NCBI RefSeq assembly: GCF_009827055.1
Contig: NZ_WUMK01000001.1
Coordinates: 62,001 to 126,000 of the forward strand
DNA length: 64,000 nucleotides
Direction of reading: 5' to 3'
DNA from: Shinella kummerowiae
GTDB lineage: Bacteria > Pseudomonadota > Alphaproteobacteria > Rhizobiales > Rhizobiaceae
The notes under the pieces were generated by a model. That model made no database searches and was not told the origin of the DNA. It worked only from the letters and a program-made list of their open reading frames with translations. Numbering within the stretch: the first letter of the stretch is position 1; every line of letters starts with the position of its first letter. Of the stretch, positions 36,613-45,944 are shown piece after piece. Made by a program: the position numbers and the translations under genes.

Positions 36613-38436
36613 TCAGCTTGCCTCTTCCTGCGTCTGGCGTTGCCGTTCCTCCGCCTCTGCCCGCTCCCGCGCCGTGCGGGCGGCGACCAGGTCGGCCGGC
36701 TGGGCGTTGCCGCGGATAAGCTGACGGCCGGCATAGATGCCGCCGATCGTTTCAAGCTCCAGCCGCTCGCGATCGACATCGCGGAACTCTTCCACTACTT
36801 CGGCGGCCAGATCCTCGTCTTCGCCGAGCGCTTTCAGCGTTTCACGGCTGAACACCATCGCCGATTCGAAGGTTTCGCGGATCTGGAAATCGACGCCGGC
36901 ATGCACGAGGTCGATGGCATGGCCGCGGTCATAGGCGCGGGCAAGCAAGGGAACGAGCGGGAACTCGTCCTTCACCACCTCCGCGATCTTCACCGCGGCC
37001 GCCTTGTCGTCGAGGCAGATGAGGATTGCCTTGGCGGTCGCGGCACCGGCTGCGTGCAGGATGTCGATGCGCGCGCCGTCGCCGTAATAGACCTTGAAAC
37101 CGAAATCCGCGGCGTCGCGCACGAATCCCGCGTCCTTGTCGATCATGGAAAGCGTGTAGCCGCGCGCCAGCAGCGGTTGGCTGACGATCTGGCCGAACCG
37201 GCCGAAGCCGATCATTAGCACCGTGCCCTCGACATTTTCCGGCAGCGTCAGGCCCTCGGTCGAGGGCTGCTGTATCGGCACGATGCGGTCATGCAGAATA
37301 ACCATCAGCGGCGTCAGGACCATCGAGATGATGATCGTCGCCGTCAGGATGGCGTTTTCCTCGCCGTTGAGAATGCCGGCCGCAACCGCCGCCGCATACA
37401 GCACGAAGGCGAATTCGCCGCCCTGCGCCATCAGCACGGCGCGCTCCAGGCTTTCCGCATGGCAGGTGCCGAGCAGGCGGGCAACCACGTAGATCAGCAG
37501 CGTCTTGGCGACCATGTAGCCGATGACGCTCGCCACCACGAGCTGCCAGTTCGCGGCAATGACCGTGAGGTCGATCGCCATGCCGACGCCGAGGAAGAAC
37601 AGGCCGAGCAGGATGCCGCGGAACGGCTCGATATCCGCTTCCAGCTGGTGGCGGAAAGACGATTCGGACAGCAGCACGCCGGCGAGGAAGGCGCCCATAG
37701 CCATCGACAGGCCCGAGACCTGCATGGCAAGCGCCGAGCCGAGCACGACGAGCAGCGCCGCCGCCGTCATCACCTCGCGGGCCCCGGAGGCGGCAAGGAT
37801 GCGGAAGAGCGGATTGAGCAGATAGCGCCCTGCCAGCACCAGCGCCACGATCGCCCCGATGGCGATGCCGATTGAAAGCCAGCGATCGGACGCATCCGTC
37901 GCCGCAGCACCCGTGCCGAGCAAGGCAACGATGGCGAGCAGCGGCACGATGGCAAGATCCTCGAAAAGCAGGATCGCTACGATACGCTGGCCCTTCAGCG
38001 TGGACATCGTGCCCTTCTCCTGCAGCATCTGCATGACGATGGCCGTTGAGGTCAGCACGAAGCCGGTGCCGGCGACGAAGGACGGGATGAGCGGGAAACC
38101 GAAGGAAAGGCCAATGCCGGTCAGCGCCGCCATGGCCCCCATGACCTGGATCGCCCCGAGCCCGAAAATATCCTTCCGCATGCCCCAGAGCCGCGACGGC
38201 TGCATTTCAAGGCCGATGATGAACAGGAACATCACCACGCCAAGCTCGGCGACATGGATGATCGCTTGCGAATCGGCAAAGAAACCGAGCCCGAAGGGGC
38301 CGATCGCAAGCCCGGCCGCGAGATAGCCGAGAACGGAGCCGAGCCCGATCTTCTTGAAAACCGGCACCGCGGCGACACCGGCGGCCAGGAGCACGACAAC
38401 CTGCGTCAGATCGTTTGCGTTCGCTTCTGCTGCCAA
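36613..38436 (-). CDS. Kef-type K+/H+ antiporter (CPA2 family with RCK domain)
   Basis: 607-aa inner-membrane cation/proton antiporter. The first 390 residues hold 12-13 helices (LGSVLGYLAAGLAIGPFGLG; VMFLFIIGLEMQPSRLW; VSGLSMAMGAFLAGVLLSES). The C-terminal cytosolic part is an RCK/TrkA-N domain, starting near residue 405 with VLMIGFGRFGQIVSQPLLA, that binds nucleotides and often glutathione adducts in KefB/KefC. The start is TTG 38436, just after CGGGAGATGCCC. The C-terminal tail is Glu/Arg-rich coiled coil. Lies 56 bp after the DUF971 gene and is probably co-transcribed with it. Confidence 0.92.
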   Translation of the reverse strand: MAAEANANDLTQVVVLLAAGVAAVPVFKKIGLGSVLGYLAAGLAIGPFGLGFFADSQAIIHVAELGVVMFLFIIGLEMQPSRLWGMRKDIFGLGAIQVMGAMAALTGIGLSFGFPLIPSFVAGTGFVLTSTAIVMQMLQEKGTMSTLKGQRIVAILLFEDLAIVPLLAIVALLGTGAAATDASDRWLSIGIAIGAIVALVLAGRYLLNPLFRILAASGAREVMTAAALLVVLGSALAMQVSGLSMAMGAFLAGVLLSESSFRHQLEADIEPFRGILLGLFFLGVGMAIDLTVIAANWQLVVASVIGYMVAKTLLIYVVARLLGTCHAESLERAVLMAQGGEFAFVLYAAAVAAGILNGEENAILTATIIISMVLTPLMVILHDRIVPIQQPSTEGLTLPENVEGTVLMIGFGRFGQIVSQPLLARGYTLSMIDKDAGFVRDAADFGFKVYYGDGARIDILHAAGAATAKAILICLDDKAAAVKIAEVVKDEFPLVPLLARAYDRGHAIDLVHAGVDFQIRETFESAMVFSRETLKALGEDEDLAAEVVEEFRDVDRERLELETIGGIYAGRQLIRGNAQPADLVAARTARERAEAEERQRQTQEEAS

Positions 38437-38492
38437 AGGGCATCTCCCGTTCGGTTCTGGGTGGACGCTACCTCGGCAGGCAGGCCAATCTG

Positions 38493-38867
38493 TTATCGTG
38501 GCTTTTCTGACATATCGCGGCTCATGCCCTTCTCCGCAAGCTCGCGCTCGTAGTCTGCGAAAAGGTCGGCCCCTTTTTCCCCGAGTTCCCGGAGATAGGA
38601 CCATGTGAAGATGCCGGTATCATGAAAATCGTCGAAGCCGATGCGCACGGCGTAATTGCCCGTCGGCGTCATGGCGATGATTGCGACATTGCGCTTGCCC
38701 GGCACGGTCAGCTTCTGTCCCGGCCCGTGGCCCTGTACTTCTGCGGACGGCGACAGCACGCGCAGCATCTCGGCGGAAAGGTCGAAGCTCGCGCCGTCGT
38801 TGAAGGTCACGAGGAGGCGCTGGCGATCCTTCGAGACGCGCAGTTCGGTCGGCCAGAGGTCACTCAT
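38493..38867 (-). CDS. DUF971 protein
   Basis: 124-aa protein made of one DUF971 domain, the fold also found at the N-terminus of gamma-butyrobetaine hydroxylases. The family shows in WPTELRVSKDRQRLLVTFND, the conserved LRVLSPSAEVQGHG and the NYAVRIGFDDFHDTGIFTWS/YL end. No catalytic residues of the hydroxylase are present, so it is probably a binding or assembly factor. Other DUF971 genes lie near Fe-S or Moco genes; here moaA starts divergently 140 bp away. That link is inference. Confidence 0.86.
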   Translation of the reverse strand: MSDLWPTELRVSKDRQRLLVTFNDGASFDLSAEMLRVLSPSAEVQGHGPGQKLTVPGKRNVAIIAMTPTGNYAVRIGFDDFHDTGIFTWSYLRELGEKGADLFADYERELAEKGMSRDMSEKPR

Positions 38868-39007
38868 GCCATGCCCTTTCCCATAAGAATTCGCGAAGGA
38901 CTATGCCGCAAGCCGGGGATGTGCAAGGCTGAAAATGCTGTCATAATCGCCGCATCGACTTGACGCTGACGCCTACGCGCACGACATGTCGATAAGGAGG
39001 ACGTGGT

Positions 39008-40054
39008 TTGAACTCGTATGCAGGCCCCTGGAACGGTGCGAACGCCATCGCGCAATCCGACGCACCGATGATCGACCCCTTCGGGCGGGCGATCACCTAT
39101 CTGCGCGTGTCGGTCACGGACCGCTGCGATTTCCGCTGCACCTATTGCATGGCGGAAAACATGACCTTCCTGCCGAAGAAGGATCTCCTGACGCTCGAAG
39201 AGCTCAACCGACTCTGTTCCACCTTCATCGCCAAGGGCGTCCGGAAACTGAGACTGACCGGCGGCGAGCCGCTGGTGCGCAAGAACATCATGTTTCTGGT
39301 GCGCGAACTCGGCCGCCATGTGCATGACGGACGGCTCGACGAACTGACGCTGACGACGAACGGCTCCCAGCTCGCAAAACATGCCACCGAACTTGCCGAT
39401 TGCGGCGTGCGCCGCATCAACGTCTCCCTCGACACGCTCGACCCGCAGAAGTTCAAGACGATCACCCGCTGGGGCGAGCTTTCCAAGGTGATGGAAGGCA
39501 TCGACGCCGCACAGGCAGCCGGCCTGAAGATCAAGATCAACGCGGTCGCCCTCAAGGATTTCAACGACGGGGAAATTCCCGATCTGATGCGCTGGGCACA
39601 TGGTCGTGGCATGGACCTCACCCTCATCGAAACCATGCCGATGGGCGAGATTGAGGAAGACCGCACCGACCGCTACATGCCGCTGTCGGAAATGCGCGCT
39701 CGGCTTGCGGAAGAATTCACCCTCACCGAAAATGCCTACCGCACCGGCGGCCCGGCCCGGTACGTGACCGTCGAGGAAACCGGCGGCCGCCTCGGCCTCA
39801 TCACGCCGATGACGCATAATTTCTGCGAAAGCTGCAATCGCGTTCGCCTCACCTGCACTGGCACGCTTTACATGTGCCTTGGCCAGAACGATGCAGCGGA
39901 TCTCCGCCTGCCGCTGCGTGCCGCCGATGACGATGCCTTGCTCTCGCAGGCGATCGACGAGGCGATCGGCCGCAAGCCGAAGGGCCACGATTTCATCATC
40001 GACCGCCGCAACCGCCCGGCGGTCGCCCGCCATATGAGCGTCACCGGCGGCTGA
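39008..40054 (+). CDS. moaA: GTP 3',8-cyclase MoaA (molybdenum cofactor biosynthesis)
   Basis: 348-aa radical-SAM enzyme making the first Moco precursor from GTP. The N-terminal 4Fe-4S site is [14 protein letters not shown] (Cys40, Cys44, Cys47), followed by the SAM-binding [14 protein letters not shown]. The second cluster is in [21 protein letters not shown], and the protein ends in the invariant Gly-Gly (MSVTGG). The start is TTG 39008, seven bases after AAGGAGG; ATG 39068 ([12 protein letters not shown]) would also give a near-complete protein. The DUF1176-like gene follows after 21 bp. Later Moco genes mobA and mobB lie 4.6 kb downstream. Confidence 0.95.
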   Translation: MNSYAGPWNGANAIAQSDAPMIDPFGRAITYLRVSVTDRCDFRCTYCMAENMTFLPKKDLLTLEELNRLCSTFIAKGVRKLRLTGGEPLVRKNIMFLVRELGRHVHDGRLDELTLTTNGSQLAKHATELADCGVRRINVSLDTLDPQKFKTITRWGELSKVMEGIDAAQAAGLKIKINAVALKDFNDGEIPDLMRWAHGRGMDLTLIETMPMGEIEEDRTDRYMPLSEMRARLAEEFTLTENAYRTGGPARYVTVEETGGRLGLITPMTHNFCESCNRVRLTCTGTLYMCLGQNDAADLRLPLRAADDDALLSQAIDEAIGRKPKGHDFIIDRRNRPAVARHMSVTGG

Positions 40055-40075
40055 CCCGGTAAAAGCGAGGGTTCG

Positions 40076-40711
40076 GTGAAGTTTCTTCTGGCTGCGCTGC
40101 TTTGCTCCACCCTGCCCGCCACCACGATGGCGGCCGAGCGCCCCGCGGGCATTCCCGCGGCCGAGGCCGTCGCCAAGGCTGCCTTCGGCGCGGATTGCGA
40201 CATGAATGGCATGCCGGAAGTGCCGATGGCCGAACCGGACGGCGAAGGGTACGGCCATTCGGTCTACAGCTTCTCCTACAAGCCCGACTACGACCCCAAT
40301 GGTCCGGGCGTTCAGGTCGAAGTCTACCAACTCTTCTGCGGCTCCGGTGCCTACAACATCCGCCACGCCTTCGTGCTGAAGAAGAGCGACGATGAATCGC
40401 CGAAACTCGCCGCCTTCGCCACGCCAGACCTCGACTACAGCTACGCCGACGAGGAGATGAGCAAGCTGAAGGCAGACCCGAAGGTGCGCGGCTTCCGCGC
40501 CACCGGCCTGCTGGTGAACGCCACCTTTGACCTGGAGAAACGCACGATCACCAGCCACGCCGCCTGGCGTGGCATCGGCGATGCCTGGGACAGCGGCGAA
40601 TGGGTGTTCCGCAACGGCGATTTCATCCTGACCCGCTTCGAGGTCGACCCGACCTACGGCGACCCGGACCCGGCGGCAGAGAGCTACGTCGTCTACGACG
40701 TCGCCAAATAG
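40076..40711 (+). CDS. Secreted DUF1176-like protein
   Basis: 211-aa exported protein: signal peptide (KFLLAALLCSTLPATTMAAE) then a domain with two cysteines (GADCDMN, LFCGSGAYN) and the pattern HAFVLKKSD, TFDLEKRTITSHAAWRGIGD, AWDSGEWVFRNGDFILTRFE. This matches the general layout of DUF1176, whose members are mostly periplasmic and uncharacterised. The start is GTG 40076, with GCGAGG upstream. It begins 21 bp after moaA and is probably co-transcribed, although no role in Moco synthesis is suggested by the sequence. Confidence 0.75.
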   Translation: MKFLLAALLCSTLPATTMAAERPAGIPAAEAVAKAAFGADCDMNGMPEVPMAEPDGEGYGHSVYSFSYKPDYDPNGPGVQVEVYQLFCGSGAYNIRHAFVLKKSDDESPKLAAFATPDLDYSYADEEMSKLKADPKVRGFRATGLLVNATFDLEKRTITSHAAWRGIGDAWDSGEWVFRNGDFILTRFEVDPTYGDPDPAAESYVVYDVAK

Positions 40712-40743
40712 CGACATCTTTGGCGAAGAACGGTAACACATAG

Positions 40744-40771
40744 AAAAACGGCCGGGCTTTCACCCGGCCGT
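40744..40771 (-). terminator. Intrinsic terminator of the chemoreceptor gene
   Basis: ACGGCCGGG, loop, CCCGGCCGT (40748-40771). On the minus strand it is followed by TTTTCTA, 25 bp after the chemoreceptor stop. On the plus strand, GGTGTTTTC after the stem may let it also stop the DUF1176-like transcript. Confidence 0.78.
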
Positions 40772-40796
40772 GGTGTTTTCAGGGGAAGATTCCGGC

Positions 40797-43340
40797 CTAC
40801 GCCGCGTAGTGCTCTCCGTAGGAACCGTCCTGCCGCATATCGAGATCACGGGTCTTGAAGTGGTCGATCTTCTGGTTGAGGCCTTGCACCCGGCGGCGCA
40901 GGCCGTGGATTTCGGCGGTGTTTTCCTCCACCATCGCGGCATTCTGCTGGGTGATGAGTTCGACCTGATGCACCGCCTGGTTCACCTCGTTGATACCCTC
41001 GTACTGGGCGGCGGCTGCCGCCTCGATCTTGCCGACCAGCCCATGGATCGCCGAAATATGATCGTTGATCACCGAAAGCGCCTCGCCGGTCTCGGTGACG
41101 AGCGCCACACCGTTGCGCACCTGTGTCGAGCTGGCGGAGATCAGGCTCTTGATCTCGCGGGCAGCACCCGCGCAGCGCTGGGCAAGCTCCCGGACTTCCT
41201 GGGCGACGACCGCGAAACCGCGGCCCGCCTCACCGGCACGCGCGGCCTCGACACCGGCATTCAGCGCGAGCAGGTTGGTCTGGAAGGCGATCTCGTCAAT
41301 GACGCCGATGATGGTGCTGATCTTTTCCGATGAGCGGTTGATCTCGCCCATGGCGTCGACCGCCTTCGCCACGACCTCGCCGGAGCGCTTGGCATAGCTG
41401 TGCGTCTCATCAACGGACACGGCGGTCTTCTGCGCACTTTCAGACGTCGAACGGACGATGTCGGTCAACTGGCGGAGCGCCCGCGAGCTTTCCTCAAGCG
41501 CTGCCGCCTGCTGTTCGGTGCGGCGGGCAAGATCATCCGCTGACGCGGCGAGATTGTCCGTGCCGCCGTTGATCTCCATCGTCGTGGCGCGAACGTCCGA
41601 AAGGGTCAGGCGCAGCGCCTCCACGGCATTGTTGTAGGTGCGGGCCATCGCGACATATTCGGCGGCCAGAGCCTCCGTCATGCTTTCTTCCAGATTGCCG
41701 GCAGCAAGCTGGCCAAGCACCTCGGAAAGCGCGGTGAGCGCCTCGGTCTGCTCCGCCTCGATGCGGGCGCGCTCGCTGGAGCGGCGAGCCTGCTCCTCGG
41801 CCGTCAACTGCCGCTGGGCTTCGGCCTCGTGCTCCAGTCGCACGTTTTCGCGCGCGGCGTCGCGGAAGACGGCAACCGAGCGCACCATGTCGCCGATTTC
41901 GTCACCACGGTTGCGGCCGTCGATGCTGATGTCCAGGTCGCCGCTGGCAAGCCGCGACATCGCCTCGGTCACGCGCTTCAGCGGACCGCGCAGGGTTTCC
42001 ACGAGCATCAGACCGCCGATGATGGCAAGCAGCGTGCCGGCGACCATGGCGATGAGCGAGACGTTTGCGGAGCGCTGGCTGTCCTCCTTGCCCGCCTCCT
42101 GGGCACTGGAAACGAATTGTTCGAGCGTGTTGCTGGCATCCGCCACCGAGGCATAGGCGGCAGCGCGCGCGGCCTGCCATTTTTCCCCGACGGTGATGAG
42201 GTCCTGCGTGCCCTTCTCGATGCTGGCAAGCGATGGCGCGAGCTTTTGCGAGAGGTCGCGCAGCGCCGCATTCTTCGTACCGAGCTTGGCAAGCTCGGTC
42301 GCGCTGGTCGCCACAGCCTTCACGTCGGCCAGCACTGCGTCCCGGCTGTCCTGGTCGAGCTTGCGGTGCAGCTCACTGATATGCAGTCGGGTCTCGTCGA
42401 TGCCCTTGAACGTATCGCCCATCAGGGTGATCAGCGTCTTGAGGAGACTGATCTCCGCATCCATGCCGACAAAGCGCTTGGCAGCGGTATCGGAGTTCTT
42501 GCCCGCTTCCTTCAGGAAGTCGGCATCGAATTTCGTCAGCTTGGAGAGCACCGACACGAATTTCGTCTTCTTGCTCTCCGCGTCGTCGGTGCCGGCAAGT
42601 ATCTCCTTGATCTTGACGACCTCAATCTCGAACGGCTTGATCTGCCCGAGCGCCTTCGTCGAGGCAATCGCCTTGGATTCATCGAGCTGCTTCAGCAACT
42701 GCGGCAAGTAGGTTTCGGCCGCCTTCACCTTGTCTTCTGGCTTCATCGCCAGCGCGACCGGCTTGCGGAATTTGCCGATGCGTTCGGCAAGGCCCTGATA
42801 GGCGGCTGCATCGAAAAGCAGCGCCTTGGCAAAGGCTTCCTTTTCGCCCGATTCACTGCGGATGACGCCGATCTGCTTTTCGGCAAATGCGCCATCCTTG
42901 GCCATCGCCGCCAGCGCGCCTTCAAGTGCTGCCGTCACGGCGTGACGCTCCTGGTCGATTGCCCAGAGCGTTTCGGCCTGGCCGCGCATCGTGCCGGCCA
43001 GCGCCACGACCGAGGCGATCTTGGCTTTTTCGCCGACATCCGGCAGCAGGGCGTCGAGATCCTGGATCCCCGCCTCCTGCTCGTCGATCCGAGCGCCCAG
43101 CGCGTCGCGGGTGTCCTGACCCGGCCGGTCAGCAAAATCCTGCAATCCGGTGCGCAGGTTCTGGAAGTGCGACAGGCTGTTGATCGTCTCGCGGGTGACC
43201 GTCATGTGGCCGTTCAGCGTGCTCGCGGTGAAATAACCGACAAGGCCGATGCCGGCAATCAGCACGACGAGAGGGATGACGAACAGCAGCACCTTGGTGA
43301 CGATGCGACGCTGCTGGAGCAGGCGATCAATGAAGGACAT
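40797..43340 (-). CDS. Methyl-accepting chemotaxis protein
   Basis: 847-aa chemoreceptor. Helix 1 (TKVLLFVIPLVVLIAGIGLV, about 15-37) and helix 2 (LIAMVAGTLLAIIGGLMLVE, about 427-448) bracket an unusually large, roughly 390-residue periplasmic sensor that is helical, Lys/Ala-rich, and not an obvious dCache or 4HB domain. HAMP follows (LKRVTEAMSRLASGDLDISI), then the signalling coiled coil with hairpin tip EIAFQTNLLALNAGVEAARA, GEAGRGFAVVAQEVRELAQR. The C-terminus (YGEHYAA) is not a CheR-docking pentapeptide. ATG 43340 follows GGGGAA. No che genes are nearby. Ligand unknown. Confidence 0.92.
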   Translation of the reverse strand: MSFIDRLLQQRRIVTKVLLFVIPLVVLIAGIGLVGYFTASTLNGHMTVTRETINSLSHFQNLRTGLQDFADRPGQDTRDALGARIDEQEAGIQDLDALLPDVGEKAKIASVVALAGTMRGQAETLWAIDQERHAVTAALEGALAAMAKDGAFAEKQIGVIRSESGEKEAFAKALLFDAAAYQGLAERIGKFRKPVALAMKPEDKVKAAETYLPQLLKQLDESKAIASTKALGQIKPFEIEVVKIKEILAGTDDAESKKTKFVSVLSKLTKFDADFLKEAGKNSDTAAKRFVGMDAEISLLKTLITLMGDTFKGIDETRLHISELHRKLDQDSRDAVLADVKAVATSATELAKLGTKNAALRDLSQKLAPSLASIEKGTQDLITVGEKWQAARAAAYASVADASNTLEQFVSSAQEAGKEDSQRSANVSLIAMVAGTLLAIIGGLMLVETLRGPLKRVTEAMSRLASGDLDISIDGRNRGDEIGDMVRSVAVFRDAARENVRLEHEAEAQRQLTAEEQARRSSERARIEAEQTEALTALSEVLGQLAAGNLEESMTEALAAEYVAMARTYNNAVEALRLTLSDVRATTMEINGGTDNLAASADDLARRTEQQAAALEESSRALRQLTDIVRSTSESAQKTAVSVDETHSYAKRSGEVVAKAVDAMGEINRSSEKISTIIGVIDEIAFQTNLLALNAGVEAARAGEAGRGFAVVAQEVRELAQRCAGAAREIKSLISASSTQVRNGVALVTETGEALSVINDHISAIHGLVGKIEAAAAAQYEGINEVNQAVHQVELITQQNAAMVEENTAEIHGLRRRVQGLNQKIDHFKTRDLDMRQDGSYGEHYAA

Positions 43341-43713
43341 GGGTTCCCCGACGTTTTTTGACGACCAAGATCCCTGCGGGTGTTCCTCAAAGCCGAAGCG
43401 GCCGCTGGCTCGTCGTTGCGAGCGCGGCCGGCCAGATGGCATGTCGGGGCTTCGGCCGATCTCACACCGGGCGGCCTGCCCTCACCCGTCGCATCATGCG
43501 ATCGTTCATTGGGATAACACAACGATAGGTGGGGAAACTTAAGGAAGTCCTTCGGCAAAACGGCAGAAACCCAGCGTGTTGCGCCGAAATTTCAGGGCTT
43601 CCTGCCCAATATTCGCCCATCCGCCCTTTCCTTCGGCACCACCCCTGTTTGTTCCAATAGCCTGCAGCACACAATCAGCCTATTAGAGTGCATACAGGTT
43701 TGGAATCAGCCGC
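43341..43713. other. 373-bp intergenic region between divergent chemoreceptor and exporter genes
   Basis: No gene recognised. Near the chemoreceptor side there is a stable interrupted inverted repeat (GGCCGC/GCTCG with CGAGC/GCGGCC, 43400-43429), which would form a hairpin in the chemoreceptor leader. The remainder must hold both promoters, but none could be assigned by eye. Confidence 0.55.
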
Positions 43714-44619
43714 ATGAATCTCTCCGGAAATGCTAGGGGTGCCCTGTTCATGGCCGTCGCCATGGCGGGCTTCACCTGCAACGATGCCCTCGTCAAATCC
43801 GTCACCGCGGCGATGAACACCGGCCAGATCCTCTTCGTGCGCGGCCTGATGACAACGATGCTCGTGGTGGCTATCGCCCACTGGATGGGCGCGCTGCGCT
43901 CCTGGCGGGTGATCCTGCAACCGGCGGTCATGCTGCGGCTTGTGGCCGAAATCTTCGCGTCGATCGCCTATGTTTCCGCACTCGGAGCCATGCCACTCGC
44001 CAACACCGCGGCGATCCTCCAGGCGCTGCCGCTTGCCGTCACGCTGGGTGCCGCGCTGTTTCTCGGGGAGAAAGTCGGCTGGCGGCGCTGGCTTGCCATC
44101 ACGGCGGGCTTCGCCGGCGTCCTCATCGTCATTCGACCGGGTCCGGAGGGATTTTCGCTGGCTGCCGCCTATGTGATCGCTTCGGTCGTCGGCGCGACGG
44201 CGCGCGATCTTGCAACGCGGCAGATCAGCAGCGACGTGCCGTCCCTTTTTGTCAGCGCCGTTACCTCCGCCACCATCACGCTTACCGGTGCGGCCCTGAT
44301 CGAGCCATTGGGCGGCTGGCAGCCGATGTCTGCGGAGACATTCGGCCGGTTGGTTGTGGCAAGCGCCCTACTTCTGATCGGCTATCAGGGAATAGTCAGC
44401 GCGATGCGCTCCGGCGAAATCTCCTTCATCGCCCCCTTCCGCTACACGGGCCTCCTGTGGGCGATTACCATCGGCTTCCTGTTCTTCGGCGAGTTGCCGG
44501 ACCTCTGGATGACCGTCGGGGTCGCGATCATCGTCGCGTCGGGCCTCTACACCTTCTACCGCGAAAACCGCCACAGCGCGGCGGCGGTCGCCCAAGAGTC
44601 CAAACCGGAATCGCCGTGA
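43714..44619 (+). CDS. EamA/DMT-superfamily transporter
   Basis: 301-aa inner-membrane protein with ten predicted helices arranged as two EamA repeats (first RGALFMAVAMAGFTCNDALV through LIVIRPGPEG; second AAAYVIASVVGATARDLATR through VGVAIIVASGLYTFYREN). Members export amino acids, purines or other metabolites; the substrate is unknown. ATG 43714 has GGAA upstream. It precedes mobA by 73 bp on the same strand and could be co-transcribed, but no connection with Moco is evident. Confidence 0.9.
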   Translation: MNLSGNARGALFMAVAMAGFTCNDALVKSVTAAMNTGQILFVRGLMTTMLVVAIAHWMGALRSWRVILQPAVMLRLVAEIFASIAYVSALGAMPLANTAAILQALPLAVTLGAALFLGEKVGWRRWLAITAGFAGVLIVIRPGPEGFSLAAAYVIASVVGATARDLATRQISSDVPSLFVSAVTSATITLTGAALIEPLGGWQPMSAETFGRLVVASALLLIGYQGIVSAMRSGEISFIAPFRYTGLLWAITIGFLFFGELPDLWMTVGVAIIVASGLYTFYRENRHSAAAVAQESKPESP

Positions 44620-44692
44620 TATCGGAAAGGGTTGCGACCGAAGCCTTCACCGACTAGACCGAATGGCAGGCAAACCGGCCGATAGGAATGAG

Positions 44693-45328
44693 ATGGCACT
44701 GGCGCATGCGATACCGGGCGTGATCCTCGCCGGAGGCCTCTCCTCCCGCATGGGGCAGGACAAATCACGCATCCGCCTCGGCGGCACCGCCCTCATCGAC
44801 CGTGCCGCCCGGCGGCTTCGCCCGCAGGTTTCCGCCGTCGCCGTCAATGCCAATGGCCCCGTCCTCTTCGAGCGCGGCGAGGAGCTTCCGGTCTTCGCCG
44901 ACCTCGATGCAGCCCGCGCAGGCCCCCTCGGCGGCGTGCTGGCTGCACTCGACTATGCACGCCGCGATCACCCGCACGCCAGCCACATCGCGACCGTTCC
45001 GACGGACAGCCCCTTTTTCCCGACCGACCTCGTCGCACGGTTTTCCCGCGTCATTGACGCGCCGGACCGCATCGCCGTCGCGCGCTCGGCAAGCGGCCTT
45101 CACCCCGTCTTCGCCCTGTGGCCGGTCGCGCTCGCCGCCGATCTCGCCGACTGGCTCGCGGGCGGCGGCGCCCTGCGCGTGCGCAGTTATCTCGAGCGCC
45201 ATCAGGCGCGTGAAGTCACCTTCCCGCTGATCGAGACAGCGCGCGGCGATTTCGACCCCTTCTTCAACATCAACACGCCGGACGATCTCGACGAGGCGGA
45301 AAACTGGCTCTGGGTGCTGGAACGATGA
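44693..45328 (+). CDS. mobA: Molybdenum cofactor guanylyltransferase MobA
   Basis: 211-aa enzyme that attaches GMP to molybdopterin to give the bis-MGD cofactor. The nucleotide-binding signature is IPGVILAGGLSSRMGQDKSR; the metal/GTP region includes PVFADLDAARAGPLGGVLAAL and the TVPTDSPFFPTDL loop. Start chosen at ATG 44693 (MALAHAIPG), six bases after AGGA; an ATG ten codons upstream has no ribosome site. Overlaps mobB by 4 bp (ATGA), so translation is coupled. Confidence 0.93.
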   Translation: MALAHAIPGVILAGGLSSRMGQDKSRIRLGGTALIDRAARRLRPQVSAVAVNANGPVLFERGEELPVFADLDAARAGPLGGVLAALDYARRDHPHASHIATVPTDSPFFPTDLVARFSRVIDAPDRIAVARSASGLHPVFALWPVALAADLADWLAGGGALRVRSYLERHQAREVTFPLIETARGDFDPFFNINTPDDLDEAENWLWVLER

Positions 45329-45846
45329 CACGACCGAAAATTTTCGGCATCGCCGGATGGAAGAATTCCGGCAAGACCGGCCTTGCCGTCCGACTGGTGA
45401 CGGAACTGGTTGCACGCGGCTACCGCGTCTCCACGATCAAGCACGCCCATCACGACTTCGACATCGACAAGATCGGCGCCGACAGCTACCGCCATCGTCA
45501 GGCCGGCGCCCATGAGGTGACCATCGTCTCTGGCACGCGCTATGCCATCATGCACGAACTGCGTGGTGCCGCCGAACCGTCCTTCGAGGAAATCCTCGCC
45601 CGCCTCGCACCCTGCGACCTCGTGCTGATCGAAGGCTACAAACGCGAACCGATCCCGAAGATCGAGGCCCGGCGCCTTGAAGCCGCCAATCGCACGCCCC
45701 TCGCTCCCGAAGATCCCCATATCGCCGCTATTGCCGCCGACCATCCGGTGACGGACACGGCGCTCCCTGTCTTCGACCTAGACGACACAAAAACCATCGC
45801 CGATTTCGTCGTCAGCGTCACGGGTCTGGAGATGAAAGAGGACTGA
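45325..45846 (+). CDS. mobB: Molybdopterin-guanine dinucleotide biosynthesis adaptor MobB
   Basis: 173-aa GTP-binding P-loop protein that assists MobA. The Walker A loop is IAGWKNSGKTGLAVRLVTEL; further family landmarks are VSTIKHAHHDFDIDKIGADS, YRHRQAGAHEV and CDLVLIEGYKREPIPKIEA. Its start overlaps the mobA stop (ATGA). Not essential for MGD formation in E. coli; a supporting role is assumed here. Followed by a bidirectional terminator. Confidence 0.93.
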   Translation: MTRPKIFGIAGWKNSGKTGLAVRLVTELVARGYRVSTIKHAHHDFDIDKIGADSYRHRQAGAHEVTIVSGTRYAIMHELRGAAEPSFEEILARLAPCDLVLIEGYKREPIPKIEARRLEAANRTPLAPEDPHIAAIAADHPVTDTALPVFDLDDTKTIADFVVSVTGLEMKED

Positions 45847-45893
45847 GGGCCCTGCAGGCGGTTTTTCTGCCACATGACGGCATTGCCAGACAC

Positions 45894-45926
45894 AAAGGGC
45901 CGCGGGATTTCTCCCGCGGCCCTTTT
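45894..45926. terminator. Bidirectional intrinsic terminator between mobB and an OmpA-like gene
   Basis: A perfect 14-bp stem (AAAGGGCCGCGGGA with TCCCGCGGCCCTTT, 4-nt loop) with T-runs in both directions. It serves mobB (plus) and the first OmpA-like gene (minus, stop 45945). Confidence 0.9.
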
Positions 45927-45944
45927 CATTCAAAGTGTCCTTCC

